Source of the DNA: Pedobacter sp. WC2423
Lineage (GTDB): Bacteria > Bacteroidota > Bacteroidia > Sphingobacteriales > Sphingobacteriaceae
Direction: 5' to 3'
Assembly (NCBI RefSeq): GCF_040822065.1
Contig: NZ_CP162005.1
Coordinates: forward strand, 3,906,001-3,970,000
DNA length: 64,000 nt
The translations under genes and the position numbers were made by a program. The notes beneath the pieces were generated by a model. It saw only the letters and a list, made by a program, of their open reading frames with translations. It was not told where the DNA came from and did no database searches. Positions 45,650 through 54,699 of the stretch are shown one piece after another (position 1 is the stretch's first letter; every line of letters begins with the position of its first letter).

Positions 45650-46357
45650 TTATTTAAAAAATAGGACTGATTGGTGTAAGAATGATTTTAAGCTTCCTTT
45701 GTCATCTGATGATTTTGGCTTAAGCACTAATCTTTGTTTAATGCGCATAAAACGCTCGTATAATTTAGGTTTACGCTCTAATTCCTCAGCAAATTTCTTT
45801 GCTACATCATGTTTTTGCGTTGCAGGATCGTAAAGCATTGCTGTACACATACAGTTTTTACGGTCTTTGCTTTTCAGAATCTCAAAGTTCACGCAGCTTT
45901 GACACCCCTTCCAGAATTCTTCATCTTGTGAAAGTTCTGAATAAGTTACAGGTTCATAACCCAGGTCGGAGTTAATTTTCATTACTGCCAGCCCCGTCGT
46001 TAATCCGAAGATCTTGGCTTTAGGATATTTGTGACGTGATAATTCGAAGATTTTATACTTAATCGTATGGGCAAGCCCCATCTTTCTGTATTTGGGGCTG
46101 ACTACCAAACCTGAATTGGCCACAAACTGGCCATGGCTCCATGTTTCAATATAACAGAACCCAGCCCAGGAGCCGTCTTTGTGGAAAGCAATAACTGATT
46201 TACCTTCAGTCATCTTTCCCGCAACATATTCGGGCGAGCGTTTAGCGATACCTGTACCTCGTGCTTTAGCAGATTCAGCCATTTCTTCACAGATTTCTTC
46301 TGCAAAAACACGATGTTCAGGAAGTGCAACCTGCACTATAAAATCGTTTATATTCAT
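45650..46357 (-). CDS. GNAT acetyltransferase, probable acylglutamate synthase
   Basis: The 235-residue protein has a GNAT core (AGFCYIETWSHGQFVANSGLVVSPKYRKMGLAHTIKYK split here into VVSPKYRKMGLAHTIKYKIF and neighbours) with the acyl-CoA pyrophosphate loop RKMGLA. It is the first gene of the arginine operon, so it is the best candidate for the missing N-acetyl- or N-succinylglutamate synthase step. A Cys-rich stretch (CQSCVNFEILKSKDRKNCMC) is unusual for GNAT proteins. Its substrate is inferred only from location. Confidence 0.8.
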   Translation of the reverse strand: MNINDFIVQVALPEHRVFAEEICEEMAESAKARGTGIAKRSPEYVAGKMTEGKSVIAFHKDGSWAGFCYIETWSHGQFVANSGLVVSPKYRKMGLAHTIKYKIFELSRHKYPKAKIFGLTTGLAVMKINSDLGYEPVTYSELSQDEEFWKGCQSCVNFEILKSKDRKNCMCTAMLYDPATQKHDVAKKFAEELERKPKLYERFMRIKQRLVLKPKSSDDKGSLKSFLHQSVLFFK

Positions 46358-46786
46358 TAATAGTTAACGAAAAAAAGATAAAATATTCTTATTAATTGGT
46401 TCTGAGGAGCTATAAAATTCTCAGGATTGAGTTAGAATTAACTCAAATACGGGGTGTGTAATTTTGCCGGCTGGTTGTTACATAAATGACAGGCTCCAGA
46501 CGTTCAATATATAAACTTCTCGCAGCAATGTTCTTTGCTGTTACGATTGAAAGTTTATGTATTATCTGTTTGATCATTTTCTGTATAATTCCCGCTTTAA
46601 AATATTAATAGTGTAAAGGTTTAAATAAATTTCGAGTTGTGCAACAGGTTTTTTATTTTTTTACATTTCATCAACTCCTTGGATCTCATGACGTCACCGC
46701 TCAAAAATACGTTATAGCTGTTGATAGTAAAGATTAAATTTTTGTTAAATTTCAGGATAGAAACCTGCGAAAAACCAGGAGGATAA
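46358..46786. other. gap upstream of the arginine operon
   Basis: This is about 430 nt. A weak TATCTTTT box lies on the minus strand near 46370, a possible arginine-operon promoter. A small plus-strand frame (46486-46608) is described separately. No riboswitch, attenuator or clear ArgR-type operator is evident to me. Confidence 0.5.
46486..46608 (+). CDS. candidate 40-residue membrane peptide
   Basis: An ATG at 46486 opens a 40-codon frame: a basic start (MTGSRRSIYKLL) and a hydrophobic stretch (AAMFFAVTIESLCIICLIIF). It ends at a TAA at 46606-46608. It has the shape of a single-span membrane peptide but no promoter or homologue is known to me. It could be chance in an AT-rich gap. Confidence 0.25.
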   Translation: MTGSRRSIYKLLAAMFFAVTIESLCIICLIIFCIIPALKY

Positions 46787-47221
46787 CTAATACGATTTTT
46801 GGAATATGAATTTAGGTGCGCTATAATCAATCGGTGCACCCTTTTTAAAATAACTTATCCCCAGGTAGTTTTCCAGCATACCTGTTCCCAAAATCAGCCT
46901 TCCGTCTTTCTTTAGCAAAGCTATTGGCCCCCGGAACCATTTTTCAAGACCATAATGCTGAAAATGGTAATCCCCGATCAAAGTATCTCCTTTGATAGCT
47001 CCCTTTACATCTCCGGAATCTTTAAAACTACCATGATAGTTCACTTCATACTGCCCTATAAATTGCGTCCCTGTAATAGTTAATTTCAGAATAGCCGTAT
47101 CGGCTCCCTTAATTGCAAGATAAGAGGTACGGACTACCTTTTTCTCTCTGCTATCGCATCCTTGTATCAGAACTGCGATTGCACTTATAGCAAATAAAAG
47201 CAGAGGCTTGGTAACTTTCAT
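46787..47221 (-). CDS. small lipoprotein of unknown function
   Basis: From the Met at 47221 the protein has 144 residues. It starts with a lipoprotein signal (KVTKPLLLFAISAIAVLIQGC) whose Cys is the acylation site, then a beta-rich body (ILKLTITGTQFIGQYEVNY, GDTLIGDYHF). A Met six codons upstream (47239) is also open. It belongs with hypothetical Bacteroidota lipoproteins and is divergent from the M28 peptidase gene. Confidence 0.75.
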   Translation of the reverse strand: MKVTKPLLLFAISAIAVLIQGCDSREKKVVRTSYLAIKGADTAILKLTITGTQFIGQYEVNYHGSFKDSGDVKGAIKGDTLIGDYHFQHYGLEKWFRGPIALLKKDGRLILGTGMLENYLGISYFKKGAPIDYSAPKFIFQKSY

Positions 47222-47382
47222 TATTTCTATTTTAAACAACGTGAATAAATTTATCCCCTAAGTTAGGAGACAAAGTCATAATCACAATCCCGTAAATCTA
47301 TTTTAAATTCAGATTGTATAGATAAAATGCAAGATGTTTATTTATTTGTACGTTTATCATTTATAAGCTAACATCCCTTTTC

Positions 47383-48537
47383 ATGAAGAAACTCCTTTTC
47401 TTTCTTTTTTTACCTCTTGCATTTACCTCAATAACCTCTGCACAGGACTTACGCGCAGCCAGAAAAACAATAAACAAAATGGCTGCTCCCGATTTCTGGG
47501 GAAGAGGCTATACCAAAGAGGGAATGGCCAAGGCCGCGATTTACCTTTGTGACGAATTTAAAAAGGCAGGCCTGAAGCCTATGGAAGGAAATGATTACAG
47601 ACAGAATTTCTCTTACCCCGTAAATACTTTTCCTGGTAAAATGGAAGTAGCAGTGAATGGGGAAAAGCTGGTTCCTGGCAAGGATTTCATTATTGAACCT
47701 TCAAGCCAGGGCCTGCATGGCAGTATGAAACTGGAACAAAAAGACAGTATCTATATGAACCGTGCCCAGCGGATGTTTGTTTTACTTAAAGATAAGCTGA
47801 CCTGGAGCGTTGCACAAAAGGCAAATGACTATACCGTTGTTGAAATCAATAAAAAGGCATTGACGATTAAACCCGACTCCATTAGCGTAGCTATTGACAA
47901 TGAGGTTATTCCAGAATTTATAACGAGCAATATCTGTGGCGTGGTCAAAGGGACAAAACATCCGGATTCAATATTAATGATGACCGCACATTACGACCAT
48001 TTAGGCGGTATGGGAGAACATACATTTTTTCCCGGGGCCAATGACAATGCCAGCGGAATAGCTCTTTTATTAAATCTGGCGAAGTATTATGCTAAAAACC
48101 CAGCGCCTTATACCATTGCTTTCGTTTGTTTTGCCGGTGAAGAGCCTGGACTTAAAGGTTCTTCTTACTTTACCACCTTCCCCCCTGTTCCGCTATCCAG
48201 TATCAGGTTTCTGATCAATGTAGATATGGTCGGCACAGGCGAAAAAGGAATTACTGTGGTCAATGCGACTATCCTTCCAAAAGAATTCTCTTTGCTGAAT
48301 AAGATCAATGATCAGCATCATTACCTCAGCAAAATTACCCCCCGGAACAAAGCGGCTAACAGCGATCATTATTTTTTCACTGAAAAAGGTGTCCCTGCCT
48401 TCTTTATTTATACTCAGGGAGGAGTAAGTGCTTATCACGATGTAGATGATATACCTGCAACTCTGCCTTTAACGGAATTTGCCGACTTATTTAAGTTATT
48501 TGTAAAATTTAATGCTGCATTGATGAAATCTTTTTAA
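47383..48537 (+). CDS. secreted M28-family zinc peptidase
   Basis: The 384-residue protein has a signal peptide (KKLLFFLFLPLAFTSITSAQ) and an M28 domain with zinc ligands in TAHYDHLGG, GANDNASGIA, FAGEEPGLKG, NVDMVG and NSDHYFF. The Glu pair in AGEEPG is the catalytic site. Members release amino acids from peptide N-termini or have related exopeptidase roles. It is monocistronic and divergent from the lipoprotein. Confidence 0.88.
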   Translation: MKKLLFFLFLPLAFTSITSAQDLRAARKTINKMAAPDFWGRGYTKEGMAKAAIYLCDEFKKAGLKPMEGNDYRQNFSYPVNTFPGKMEVAVNGEKLVPGKDFIIEPSSQGLHGSMKLEQKDSIYMNRAQRMFVLLKDKLTWSVAQKANDYTVVEINKKALTIKPDSISVAIDNEVIPEFITSNICGVVKGTKHPDSILMMTAHYDHLGGMGEHTFFPGANDNASGIALLLNLAKYYAKNPAPYTIAFVCFAGEEPGLKGSSYFTTFPPVPLSSIRFLINVDMVGTGEKGITVVNATILPKEFSLLNKINDQHHYLSKITPRNKAANSDHYFFTEKGVPAFFIYTQGGVSAYHDVDDIPATLPLTEFADLFKLFVKFNAALMKSF

Positions 48538-48652
48538 TATGGCCACTATTCCTATATTCATTATCGATTTTCTGTCATATATTTAATTGTGTCAATTTCC
48601 AAACTAACAAATTGACACTGTGATCGTTTATTTGCTATAAATACATACATCG

Positions 48653-49729
48653 ATGTCAATTTTACTATCTCCGTTAACTATAAAAAATATCAGCCTGAAA
48701 AACAGGATTGTCGTTTCGCCAATGTGCCAGTATTCCGCAGAAGATGGCTATGCTAACGATTGGCATTTAGTTCATTTAGGCAGCCGTGCAGTTGGCGGAG
48801 CCGCTTTGATCATTCAGGAAGCAACTGCTGTTTCTCCGATTGGAAGAATTTCACCAGGTGATTTAGGGATCTGGTCTGATGGCCATGTTCCTGTACTGAA
48901 ACGCATTACTTCTTTTATTCATCAACAGGGCTCAATAGCTGGCATCCAGCTGGCTCATGCTGGTAGAAAAGCAAGTTTTGACTTGCCGTGGAATGGTGGT
49001 AAGCAGATTCTGGAGAAAGACGGAGGCTGGAAAACGGTCGCTCCAAGTGCAATCCCTTTTCATGACCATGATGAGCCGCCGATCGCTTTAACCGGCAGTG
49101 ATATCGAAAAGATAAAGGCTGATTTTAGGTCTGCAACTTTAAGAAGCATAGAGGCTGGTTATCAGGTGATAGAAATCCATGCGGCCCACGGTTATCTATT
49201 TCACCAGTTTTTCTCTCCGCTCAGCAACAAACGTACGGACGAATACGGTGGAAGCTTTGAAAACAGAATACGTCTTTTACTGGAAGTAGTAGACATCGTT
49301 CGTGAAGTATGGACAACTGAGAAACCTTTATTTGTCCGTATTTCTGCTACAGACTGGGCTGAAAAAGGCTGGTCACCTGAAGATTCTATCCAATTGTCTG
49401 CCATACTTAAAACAAAGGATGTAGATCTGATTGACTGTTCATCGGGCGGAAATATCCACTACCAGGAAATCCCTCTTTTTCCAGGTTACCAGGTGCAGTT
49501 TTCTGCTTCAATCCGGAAAGAAACAGGCATGTTAACTGGTGCAGTTGGCCTGATTACCGAAGCAAAACAAGCTGAAGAAATTCTTCAGGAAGGAAAAGCT
49601 GACCTGATTCTTTTAGCGAGAGAGCTCTTAAGAGATGCTTATTTCCCATTACATGCTGCTTTTGAACTGGACGATGAAATCAAATGGCCGGATCAATATG
49701 TACGCGCCAAACCAAGAAAAAAGAGTTAA
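48653..49729 (+). CDS. NADH:flavin oxidoreductase (Old Yellow Enzyme, YqjM-like)
   Basis: The 358-residue flavoprotein has the N-terminal VSPMCQYSAEDGYANDWH (Cys and Tyr of the YqjM/NamA type), the His-His motif in EIHAAHGYLFHQFFSP, and KRTDEYGGSFENRIRLL. It reduces activated C=C bonds with FMN and NAD(P)H. Its natural substrate is unknown. Its stop overlaps the end of the antisense open frame at 49726-49983. Confidence 0.9.
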   Translation: MSILLSPLTIKNISLKNRIVVSPMCQYSAEDGYANDWHLVHLGSRAVGGAALIIQEATAVSPIGRISPGDLGIWSDGHVPVLKRITSFIHQQGSIAGIQLAHAGRKASFDLPWNGGKQILEKDGGWKTVAPSAIPFHDHDEPPIALTGSDIEKIKADFRSATLRSIEAGYQVIEIHAAHGYLFHQFFSPLSNKRTDEYGGSFENRIRLLLEVVDIVREVWTTEKPLFVRISATDWAEKGWSPEDSIQLSAILKTKDVDLIDCSSGGNIHYQEIPLFPGYQVQFSASIRKETGMLTGAVGLITEAKQAEEILQEGKADLILLARELLRDAYFPLHAAFELDDEIKWPDQYVRAKPRKKS

Positions 49730-49983
49730 CCCCTTAATTCCATTTCAGCAAGCAGCTTGCCTGCTTGCACTATAAATTCATCTATAGTATTTATCCTTTC
49801 AATCTTTGGTTGTTCTAAAGGATTAAAATTATAAATAACCAAATCACCCCATTTATCCCGGCAGTGCAAAATAAATGTACCCAGATACAATAAGGTTGTG
49901 CCATCTGATCTCCTTAAAGCAATAGTTATGCCTTGCTCTATTTTTAAGCTGGTTTCTAAACCAATTTGTCTTAATTTTGTTGT
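49726..49983 (-). pseudogene. 85-codon open frame without a start codon
   Basis: The minus strand reads 85 sense codons with protein-like composition, including IEQGITIALRRSDGTT, FILHCRDKWGDLVIYNFNPL and TIDEFIVQAGKLLAEMELRG. An in-frame TGA (49984-49986) sits just before the first codon, and no ATG, GTG or TTG occurs in the first 30 codons. It is therefore a truncated gene, a gene with a non-standard start such as ATT or ATA, or a chance frame. The ybaB promoter region overlaps its 5' side. I do not recognise the family. Confidence 0.45.
49972..49979 (+). promoter_or_regulatory. -7 promoter box of ybaB (TAATTTTG)
   Basis: TAATTTTG matches TAnnTTTG and lies 22 nt before the ybaB start, inside the 5' part of the opposing start-less frame. 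Confidence 0.45.
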
Positions 49984-50001
49984 TCAATAAAAAAAGAGAT
50001 T

Positions 50002-50307
50002 ATGTTCGATAAATTAATGGCTGCTCAGCAAAAAGCTGAAGAAATAAAAAAACGTTTAGACACTGTTTACGTTCATGCAGAAGTTGAAAGTGGTGCAATT
50101 AAAGTTACTTCAACAGCAAACAAAACAATCACAGCGATAGACATCAACGAAGAATTCTATAAACAAGCTGATAAAGAAGAAATTGAAGAACTACTATTAA
50201 CGGCCATCAATAAGGTATTGCAACAAGCTGAAACAGTTAACGCTACCGAAATGCAAGCTGCAACCCAGGACATGCTTGGTGGTTTAGGTGGAATGTTCGG
50301 CCAATAA
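50002..50307 (+). CDS. YbaB/EbfC-family nucleoid-associated protein
   Basis: The 101-residue protein has the YbaB fold: a leading helix MFDKLMAAQQKAEEIKKRL, the beta region VESGAIKVTSTANKTITAI and a C-terminal helix ending in a Gly/Met-rich tail GGLGGMFGQ. Members bind DNA as dimers. It starts 272 nt after the OYE gene stop and precedes the UPF0173 hydrolase by 18 nt. Confidence 0.92.
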   Translation: MFDKLMAAQQKAEEIKKRLDTVYVHAEVESGAIKVTSTANKTITAIDINEEFYKQADKEEIEELLLTAINKVLQQAETVNATEMQAATQDMLGGLGGMFGQ

Positions 50308-50325
50308 CAAAAAAAACACATAAAG

Positions 50326-51003
50326 ATGAAATACACCTATTACGGACAATCCTGCTTCCTCTTAGAAGCTGACGGAAAGAAGTTTCTATTTGATCCATTT
50401 ATTACACACAATGCGCTGGCTTCGGCTGTTGACATTTCAAAAATCGAGGCTGATTATATTTTGGTAAGTCATGGACATGGTGACCATGTGGCCGACCTTG
50501 CTCTTTTAGGGAAACAAACTGGTGCAGTGATTATTGCCATGCCTGAGGTTGCTGCATGGGCAGAAAAACAAGGCCTGACTAATATCCACCAAATGAATTA
50601 TGGCTCTGCGAAATTTGACTTCGGAAAAGTACGCATGGTTTGGGCAACACATTCAAGTTCAATGCCTGATGGTAGCTATGGCGGAAATCCTGCAGGATTC
50701 GTACTGGAAACAGGAGGCAAAGCAATCTATTATGCAGGAGATACCTCATTGAATCTTGACATGAAGATTTTAGCTGAGTTGTATAATCTGGATTACGCGA
50801 TCCTGCCGATTGGTGGTAACTTCACGATGGATGTGGATGACGCTTTAATTGCAACTAAGTACATTAACTGCAGCAAGGTAATCGGTGTTCATTATAACAC
50901 TTTCCCTGTAATTGAGATTGATACGAGAGATGCAGTTGAGAAATTCGAGAGAGAAGGTAAATCATTGTTGTTACCGGAAATAGGAGAAACAATTCAACTT
51001 TAA
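50326..51003 (+). CDS. UPF0173-type metal-dependent hydrolase (metallo-beta-lactamase fold)
   Basis: The 225-residue protein has FDPFITHN, the metal motif SHGHGDHVAD, YAGDTSLNLDMKIL and HYNTFPVIEID. It belongs to the beta-lactamase superfamily and the UPF0173 group; the substrate is not known. The last codons lie inside the left arm of the long inverted repeat at 50997-51071. Confidence 0.9.
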   Translation: MKYTYYGQSCFLLEADGKKFLFDPFITHNALASAVDISKIEADYILVSHGHGDHVADLALLGKQTGAVIIAMPEVAAWAEKQGLTNIHQMNYGSAKFDFGKVRMVWATHSSSMPDGSYGGNPAGFVLETGGKAIYYAGDTSLNLDMKILAELYNLDYAILPIGGNFTMDVDDALIATKYINCSKVIGVHYNTFPVIEIDTRDAVEKFEREGKSLLLPEIGETIQL

Positions 51004-51071
51004 AACAATTACATAAAAAAAGCGCCTGTTTGTAGAAAACAGGCGCTTTTTTTATGTAATTGTTTTAAAGT
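50997..51071. terminator. perfect 35-bp inverted repeat, shared terminator
   Basis: Bases 50997-51031 are the exact reverse complement of 51037-51071, leaving a 5-nt loop (gtaga). A GC-rich core (gcgcctg) is flanked by A and T runs, so it works as a two-way terminator between the UPF0173 gene and polA. The arms extend far beyond what termination needs and include the end of the UPF0173 coding sequence. Confidence 0.9.
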
Positions 51072-51081
51072 ACAATTCTTA

Positions 51082-53895
51082 TTAATGTGCTTCCAGCCAG
51101 GTATTGCCTTCTCCGATTTCGATTTCGATAGGTACAGTTGTTTTGATGGCAGTCTTCATCCGGTGCGTGATAATTTTCTTCATCGCATCAACTTCAGATT
51201 TCAACACATCAAACACCAGCTCATCATGCACCTGCATGGTCATTTTAGACTGCAGCTTCTGCTCCTTAATATCCTGATGAATATGAATCATTGCAATCTT
51301 GATCATATCAGCCGCTGATCCCTGTATCGGTGCATTAATTGCATTTCGCTCCGCAAAACCACGTACGGTCTGATTAGCCGAATTGATATCTCTTAAATAT
51401 CTTCTTCTACCCATCATCGTTTCCACAAAGCCATTTTCACGCGCAAAGTTCATCGTATCCGTCATATATCTTTTGATACCAGGATACTGTGCAAAGTACT
51501 GCTCGATCATCTCCGCAGCTTCTTTTCTCGGTATCCCCAGATTCTGAGACAAACCAAACGCAGACTGCCCGTAAATAATACCAAAGTTTACTGCTTTCGC
51601 ATTCCGGCGCTGCGTAGAATCAACTTCCTCAATAGTGATTCCGTAAACCTTCGCTGCTGTTGCCGTGTGGATATCAATTCCTTTATTAAAAGCATCCAGC
51701 ATGTTTTCTTCCTTACTGATATCAGCAATGATACGAAGCTCTATCTGCGAATAATCTGCCGAAAGCAACACATGATCTGCATCTCTTGCAATAAATGCTT
51801 TACGGACTTCCCTGCCACGTTCTGTACGGATAGGAATATTCTGAAGGTTTGGATTATTTGAGCTTAATCTTCCCGTAGCAGCCACAGCCTGATTATAACT
51901 TGTATGTACACGGCCTGTTTTTGGATTAACCAATAAAGGAAGGGCATCCACATAAGTTGATTTTAACTTTTGCAGCTGACGGAAATCAAGAATATCTTTT
52001 ACAATATCACTTTTATGCGCCAGCGCGGATAAAACATCTTCCCCAGTTTGATATTGCCCTGTTTTTGTCTTTTTAGCTTTAGGATCCAGCTTCAGTTTAT
52101 CAAAAAGAACTTCTCCCAATTGTTTTGGAGAAGCCAGGTTGAATACTACACCCGCTTTATCATAAACACTTTGCTCAAACCTGCGGATATCAACTTCCAG
52201 ATCTTTAGAATAGCTGATCAAAGTTTCCATATCAATTCTAACCCCTTCTTTTTCCATATCCGCAAGAACATAAACCAGTGGGTTTTCGATATTGGTGATA
52301 AGTTCTTCTGCGTTCAGCTCTTTCAATATTGGCTTGAAAACATGGGCAAGCTGTAAAGTAACATCAGCATCTTCTGCTGCATAATCTACCACACTTTCTA
52401 CAGGTACATCTCTCATCGTTCCCTGGTTCTTTCCTTTCGGGCCAATCAGCGTAGTAATAGAGATTGGTGTGTAACCCAGGTAGTTTTCTGAAAGCACATC
52501 CATATTATGCCGCGTATCAGGATCTATCAGGTAATGTGCCAGCATGGTATCAAATAATTTTCCTTTGATATCTACGCCATACCATTTAAGCACTAAAATA
52601 TCATATTTAATATTCTGGCCGGTCTTGCCTATTTTCTCATTTTCCAATACCGGTCTGAATTCATCAACAACTGCTTGCGCTTCTGCCTGATCTGCCGAAA
52701 CAGGAACATACCATGCTTTTCCTGCTTCAATACAGAAAGACAGACCAACCAGCTCTGCTCTGTTCGCATCTATTCCGGTTGTTTCGGTATCAAATGAGAT
52801 ACTTTCCTGCTGAAGCAGTAAATCAATTAATACTTTTCTTTTCTCCGCAGTATCTACCAGCTGATAATCAGGTTTAGTATCTGCAATCGTTTTTCCTACC
52901 GGAGGCTGCTCAAATAAATTAGGTAATTGTTCAAAGGTTTTGGCTTTGCTAACCGGTTCATCTACTGAATTACCGAATAAATCAGTTTGCTGTGATACAT
53001 TTGCTTTCGCGTCCCCGATACTGAAACCGTCTCCAAATACTCTTTTACCTAAAGTACGGAACTCTAACTCCGCAAAAAGAGGCTCTAATAATTCTCTGCT
53101 TGGTTCTTCTAACAATAAAGATTGTTCATCAAACTCAACAGGAACATTCAGAATGATAGTCGCTAATTTTTTAGAGATCATCCCCTGATCAGCAAATGCA
53201 ATTACGTTTTCACGCTGTTTACCTTTCAACTGCTCTGCATTGGCAATAATGTTCTCCATCGAACCATATTGTTTGATCAATAATTTCGCAGTTTTTTCTC
53301 CTATTCCAGGGATTCCAGGAATATTATCAACTGCATCTCCCCATAAACCGAGAATATCGATTACCTGCAATACGTTTTCTATTTCCCATTTTGCAAGTAC
53401 TTCAGGAACGCCGATGATTTCCATCTCATTGCCCATCCGTGCTGGTTTATAAATAAAGATATTATCAGAAACCAATTGCGCAAAATCTTTATCAGGTGTC
53501 ATACAAAAAACAGTAAATCCTGCTTTCTCAGCTTCTTTAGCTAATGTGCCTATAATATCATCTGCTTCAAAACCATCCTTGGTAATCACAGGGATGTTAA
53601 AGCCTTCAATTAATTTAAAGATATAAGGTAAAGCAGCAGATAAATCTTCTGGCATACTTTCCCGATGTGCCTTATAAGCAACAAAATCAGTATGTCTTTC
53701 GGTAGGTGCATCTGTATCAAAAACTACTGCGATATGACTTGGTTTTTCCTTTTTCAGGACTTCCATTAAAGTATTGGCAAAGCCCATTACTGCGGAGGTG
53801 TTGATACCGGTAGAGGTAAATCTAGGGCTTTTACTTAGTGCAAAATGCGCTCTGTAGATCAACGCCATACCGTCAAGCAGGAAAAGTTTCTTCAT
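51082..53895 (-). CDS. polA: DNA polymerase I
   Basis: The 937-residue protein has all three domains. The 5' nuclease runs from LFLLDGMALIYRAHFAL with FETDGFEADDIIG-like DGFEADDIIGTLA. A proofreading domain starts at SFDTETTGIDANRAELVG, with the exonuclease acidic residues present. The polymerase domain has LLSADYSQIELRIIA, RRNAKAVNFGIIYGQSAFG and MQVHDELVFDV. It fills gaps and removes primers. It is the first of a run of repair-related genes on the minus strand. Confidence 0.96.
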   Translation of the reverse strand: MKKLFLLDGMALIYRAHFALSKSPRFTSTGINTSAVMGFANTLMEVLKKEKPSHIAVVFDTDAPTERHTDFVAYKAHRESMPEDLSAALPYIFKLIEGFNIPVITKDGFEADDIIGTLAKEAEKAGFTVFCMTPDKDFAQLVSDNIFIYKPARMGNEMEIIGVPEVLAKWEIENVLQVIDILGLWGDAVDNIPGIPGIGEKTAKLLIKQYGSMENIIANAEQLKGKQRENVIAFADQGMISKKLATIILNVPVEFDEQSLLLEEPSRELLEPLFAELEFRTLGKRVFGDGFSIGDAKANVSQQTDLFGNSVDEPVSKAKTFEQLPNLFEQPPVGKTIADTKPDYQLVDTAEKRKVLIDLLLQQESISFDTETTGIDANRAELVGLSFCIEAGKAWYVPVSADQAEAQAVVDEFRPVLENEKIGKTGQNIKYDILVLKWYGVDIKGKLFDTMLAHYLIDPDTRHNMDVLSENYLGYTPISITTLIGPKGKNQGTMRDVPVESVVDYAAEDADVTLQLAHVFKPILKELNAEELITNIENPLVYVLADMEKEGVRIDMETLISYSKDLEVDIRRFEQSVYDKAGVVFNLASPKQLGEVLFDKLKLDPKAKKTKTGQYQTGEDVLSALAHKSDIVKDILDFRQLQKLKSTYVDALPLLVNPKTGRVHTSYNQAVAATGRLSSNNPNLQNIPIRTERGREVRKAFIARDADHVLLSADYSQIELRIIADISKEENMLDAFNKGIDIHTATAAKVYGITIEEVDSTQRRNAKAVNFGIIYGQSAFGLSQNLGIPRKEAAEMIEQYFAQYPGIKRYMTDTMNFARENGFVETMMGRRRYLRDINSANQTVRGFAERNAINAPIQGSAADMIKIAMIHIHQDIKEQKLQSKMTMQVHDELVFDVLKSEVDAMKKIITHRMKTAIKTTVPIEIEIGEGNTWLEAH

Positions 53896-54002
53896 TAGAA
53901 TATATTTATATTTTTATCAATATTGAACACTGTCAGCTACGCTACAGGTTATCTGCCCAAAGTTAACATCTGAAGATGAGCTAACCTAATTTGCGATTAT
54001 TT

Positions 54003-54698
54003 TTAGTATTTGGACAGAAATAAAAGGACAGGAAAGAAATTATACATCGCATGAAGTACAAAGGAATATTTAAGGCCGTAATTCATCCGGGTATAACCCA
54101 AAACAAGCCCAACAGCTAACTGAGGTAAAGTATACAATATCCCTAAAGGTAATAAGCCGATCCCCTTTTCATAATTACTGAGGTGTACCAGCGAAAAACA
54201 AATCGCGGTCAGGTGAAAATGCCACGGAAAAATCCGCTTCCAGAATTCAAACTTTAAAGTGATACTACGGGAAAGATTGTACCGGTACACCAGGTATAAA
54301 ATGATAAAAATAAAAGGACTGACCAGAAAAGCCCAGTCTGTTTGAACTATTGCACTTAAGACTGCTCCGCAACTCAATGCAATAAAAGCAATACTGGCCG
54401 TAAAACGTCTTAACTGCGCCCTGAAAAGAAGCTCTTCAGTTAATGGTGCCCAAACTACAGCCATTACAAAGAGCAAAACCTTTGACATCTTTTTATGGTC
54501 CATTACAGATGGCCCAGGATCAGGAATAATTTTCAGTCCGATTAATATTCCCGTTAACATCCCGCAGCCAATACCTGCTATGATACAGATGAAAGCCAGT
54601 TTGAATACTAAATTAAAAGGCCTCTCTACCTTTTCAGGAATCCTGGCCAGATAAGGACGTTTCAGGTAAGCTATTAAATCATCAATCAGCACCAGCAT
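54003..54698 (-). CDS. CPBP-family intramembrane protease
   Basis: From the ATG at 54698 it has 231 residues and several membrane spans. It carries the CPBP motifs: EELLFRAQLRR (Glu-Glu and Arg), the His in SLVHLSNYEKG, and HAMYNFF. The frame is open another 21 codons into tag, but the ATG sits directly after the tag stop, the better start. Members cleave or sequester membrane peptides; its target is unknown. Confidence 0.85.
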   Translation of the reverse strand: MLVLIDDLIAYLKRPYLARIPEKVERPFNLVFKLAFICIIAGIGCGMLTGILIGLKIIPDPGPSVMDHKKMSKVLLFVMAVVWAPLTEELLFRAQLRRFTASIAFIALSCGAVLSAIVQTDWAFLVSPFIFIILYLVYRYNLSRSITLKFEFWKRIFPWHFHLTAICFSLVHLSNYEKGIGLLPLGILYTLPQLAVGLVLGYTRMNYGLKYSFVLHAMYNFFPVLLFLSKY

Positions 54699-54699
54699 C

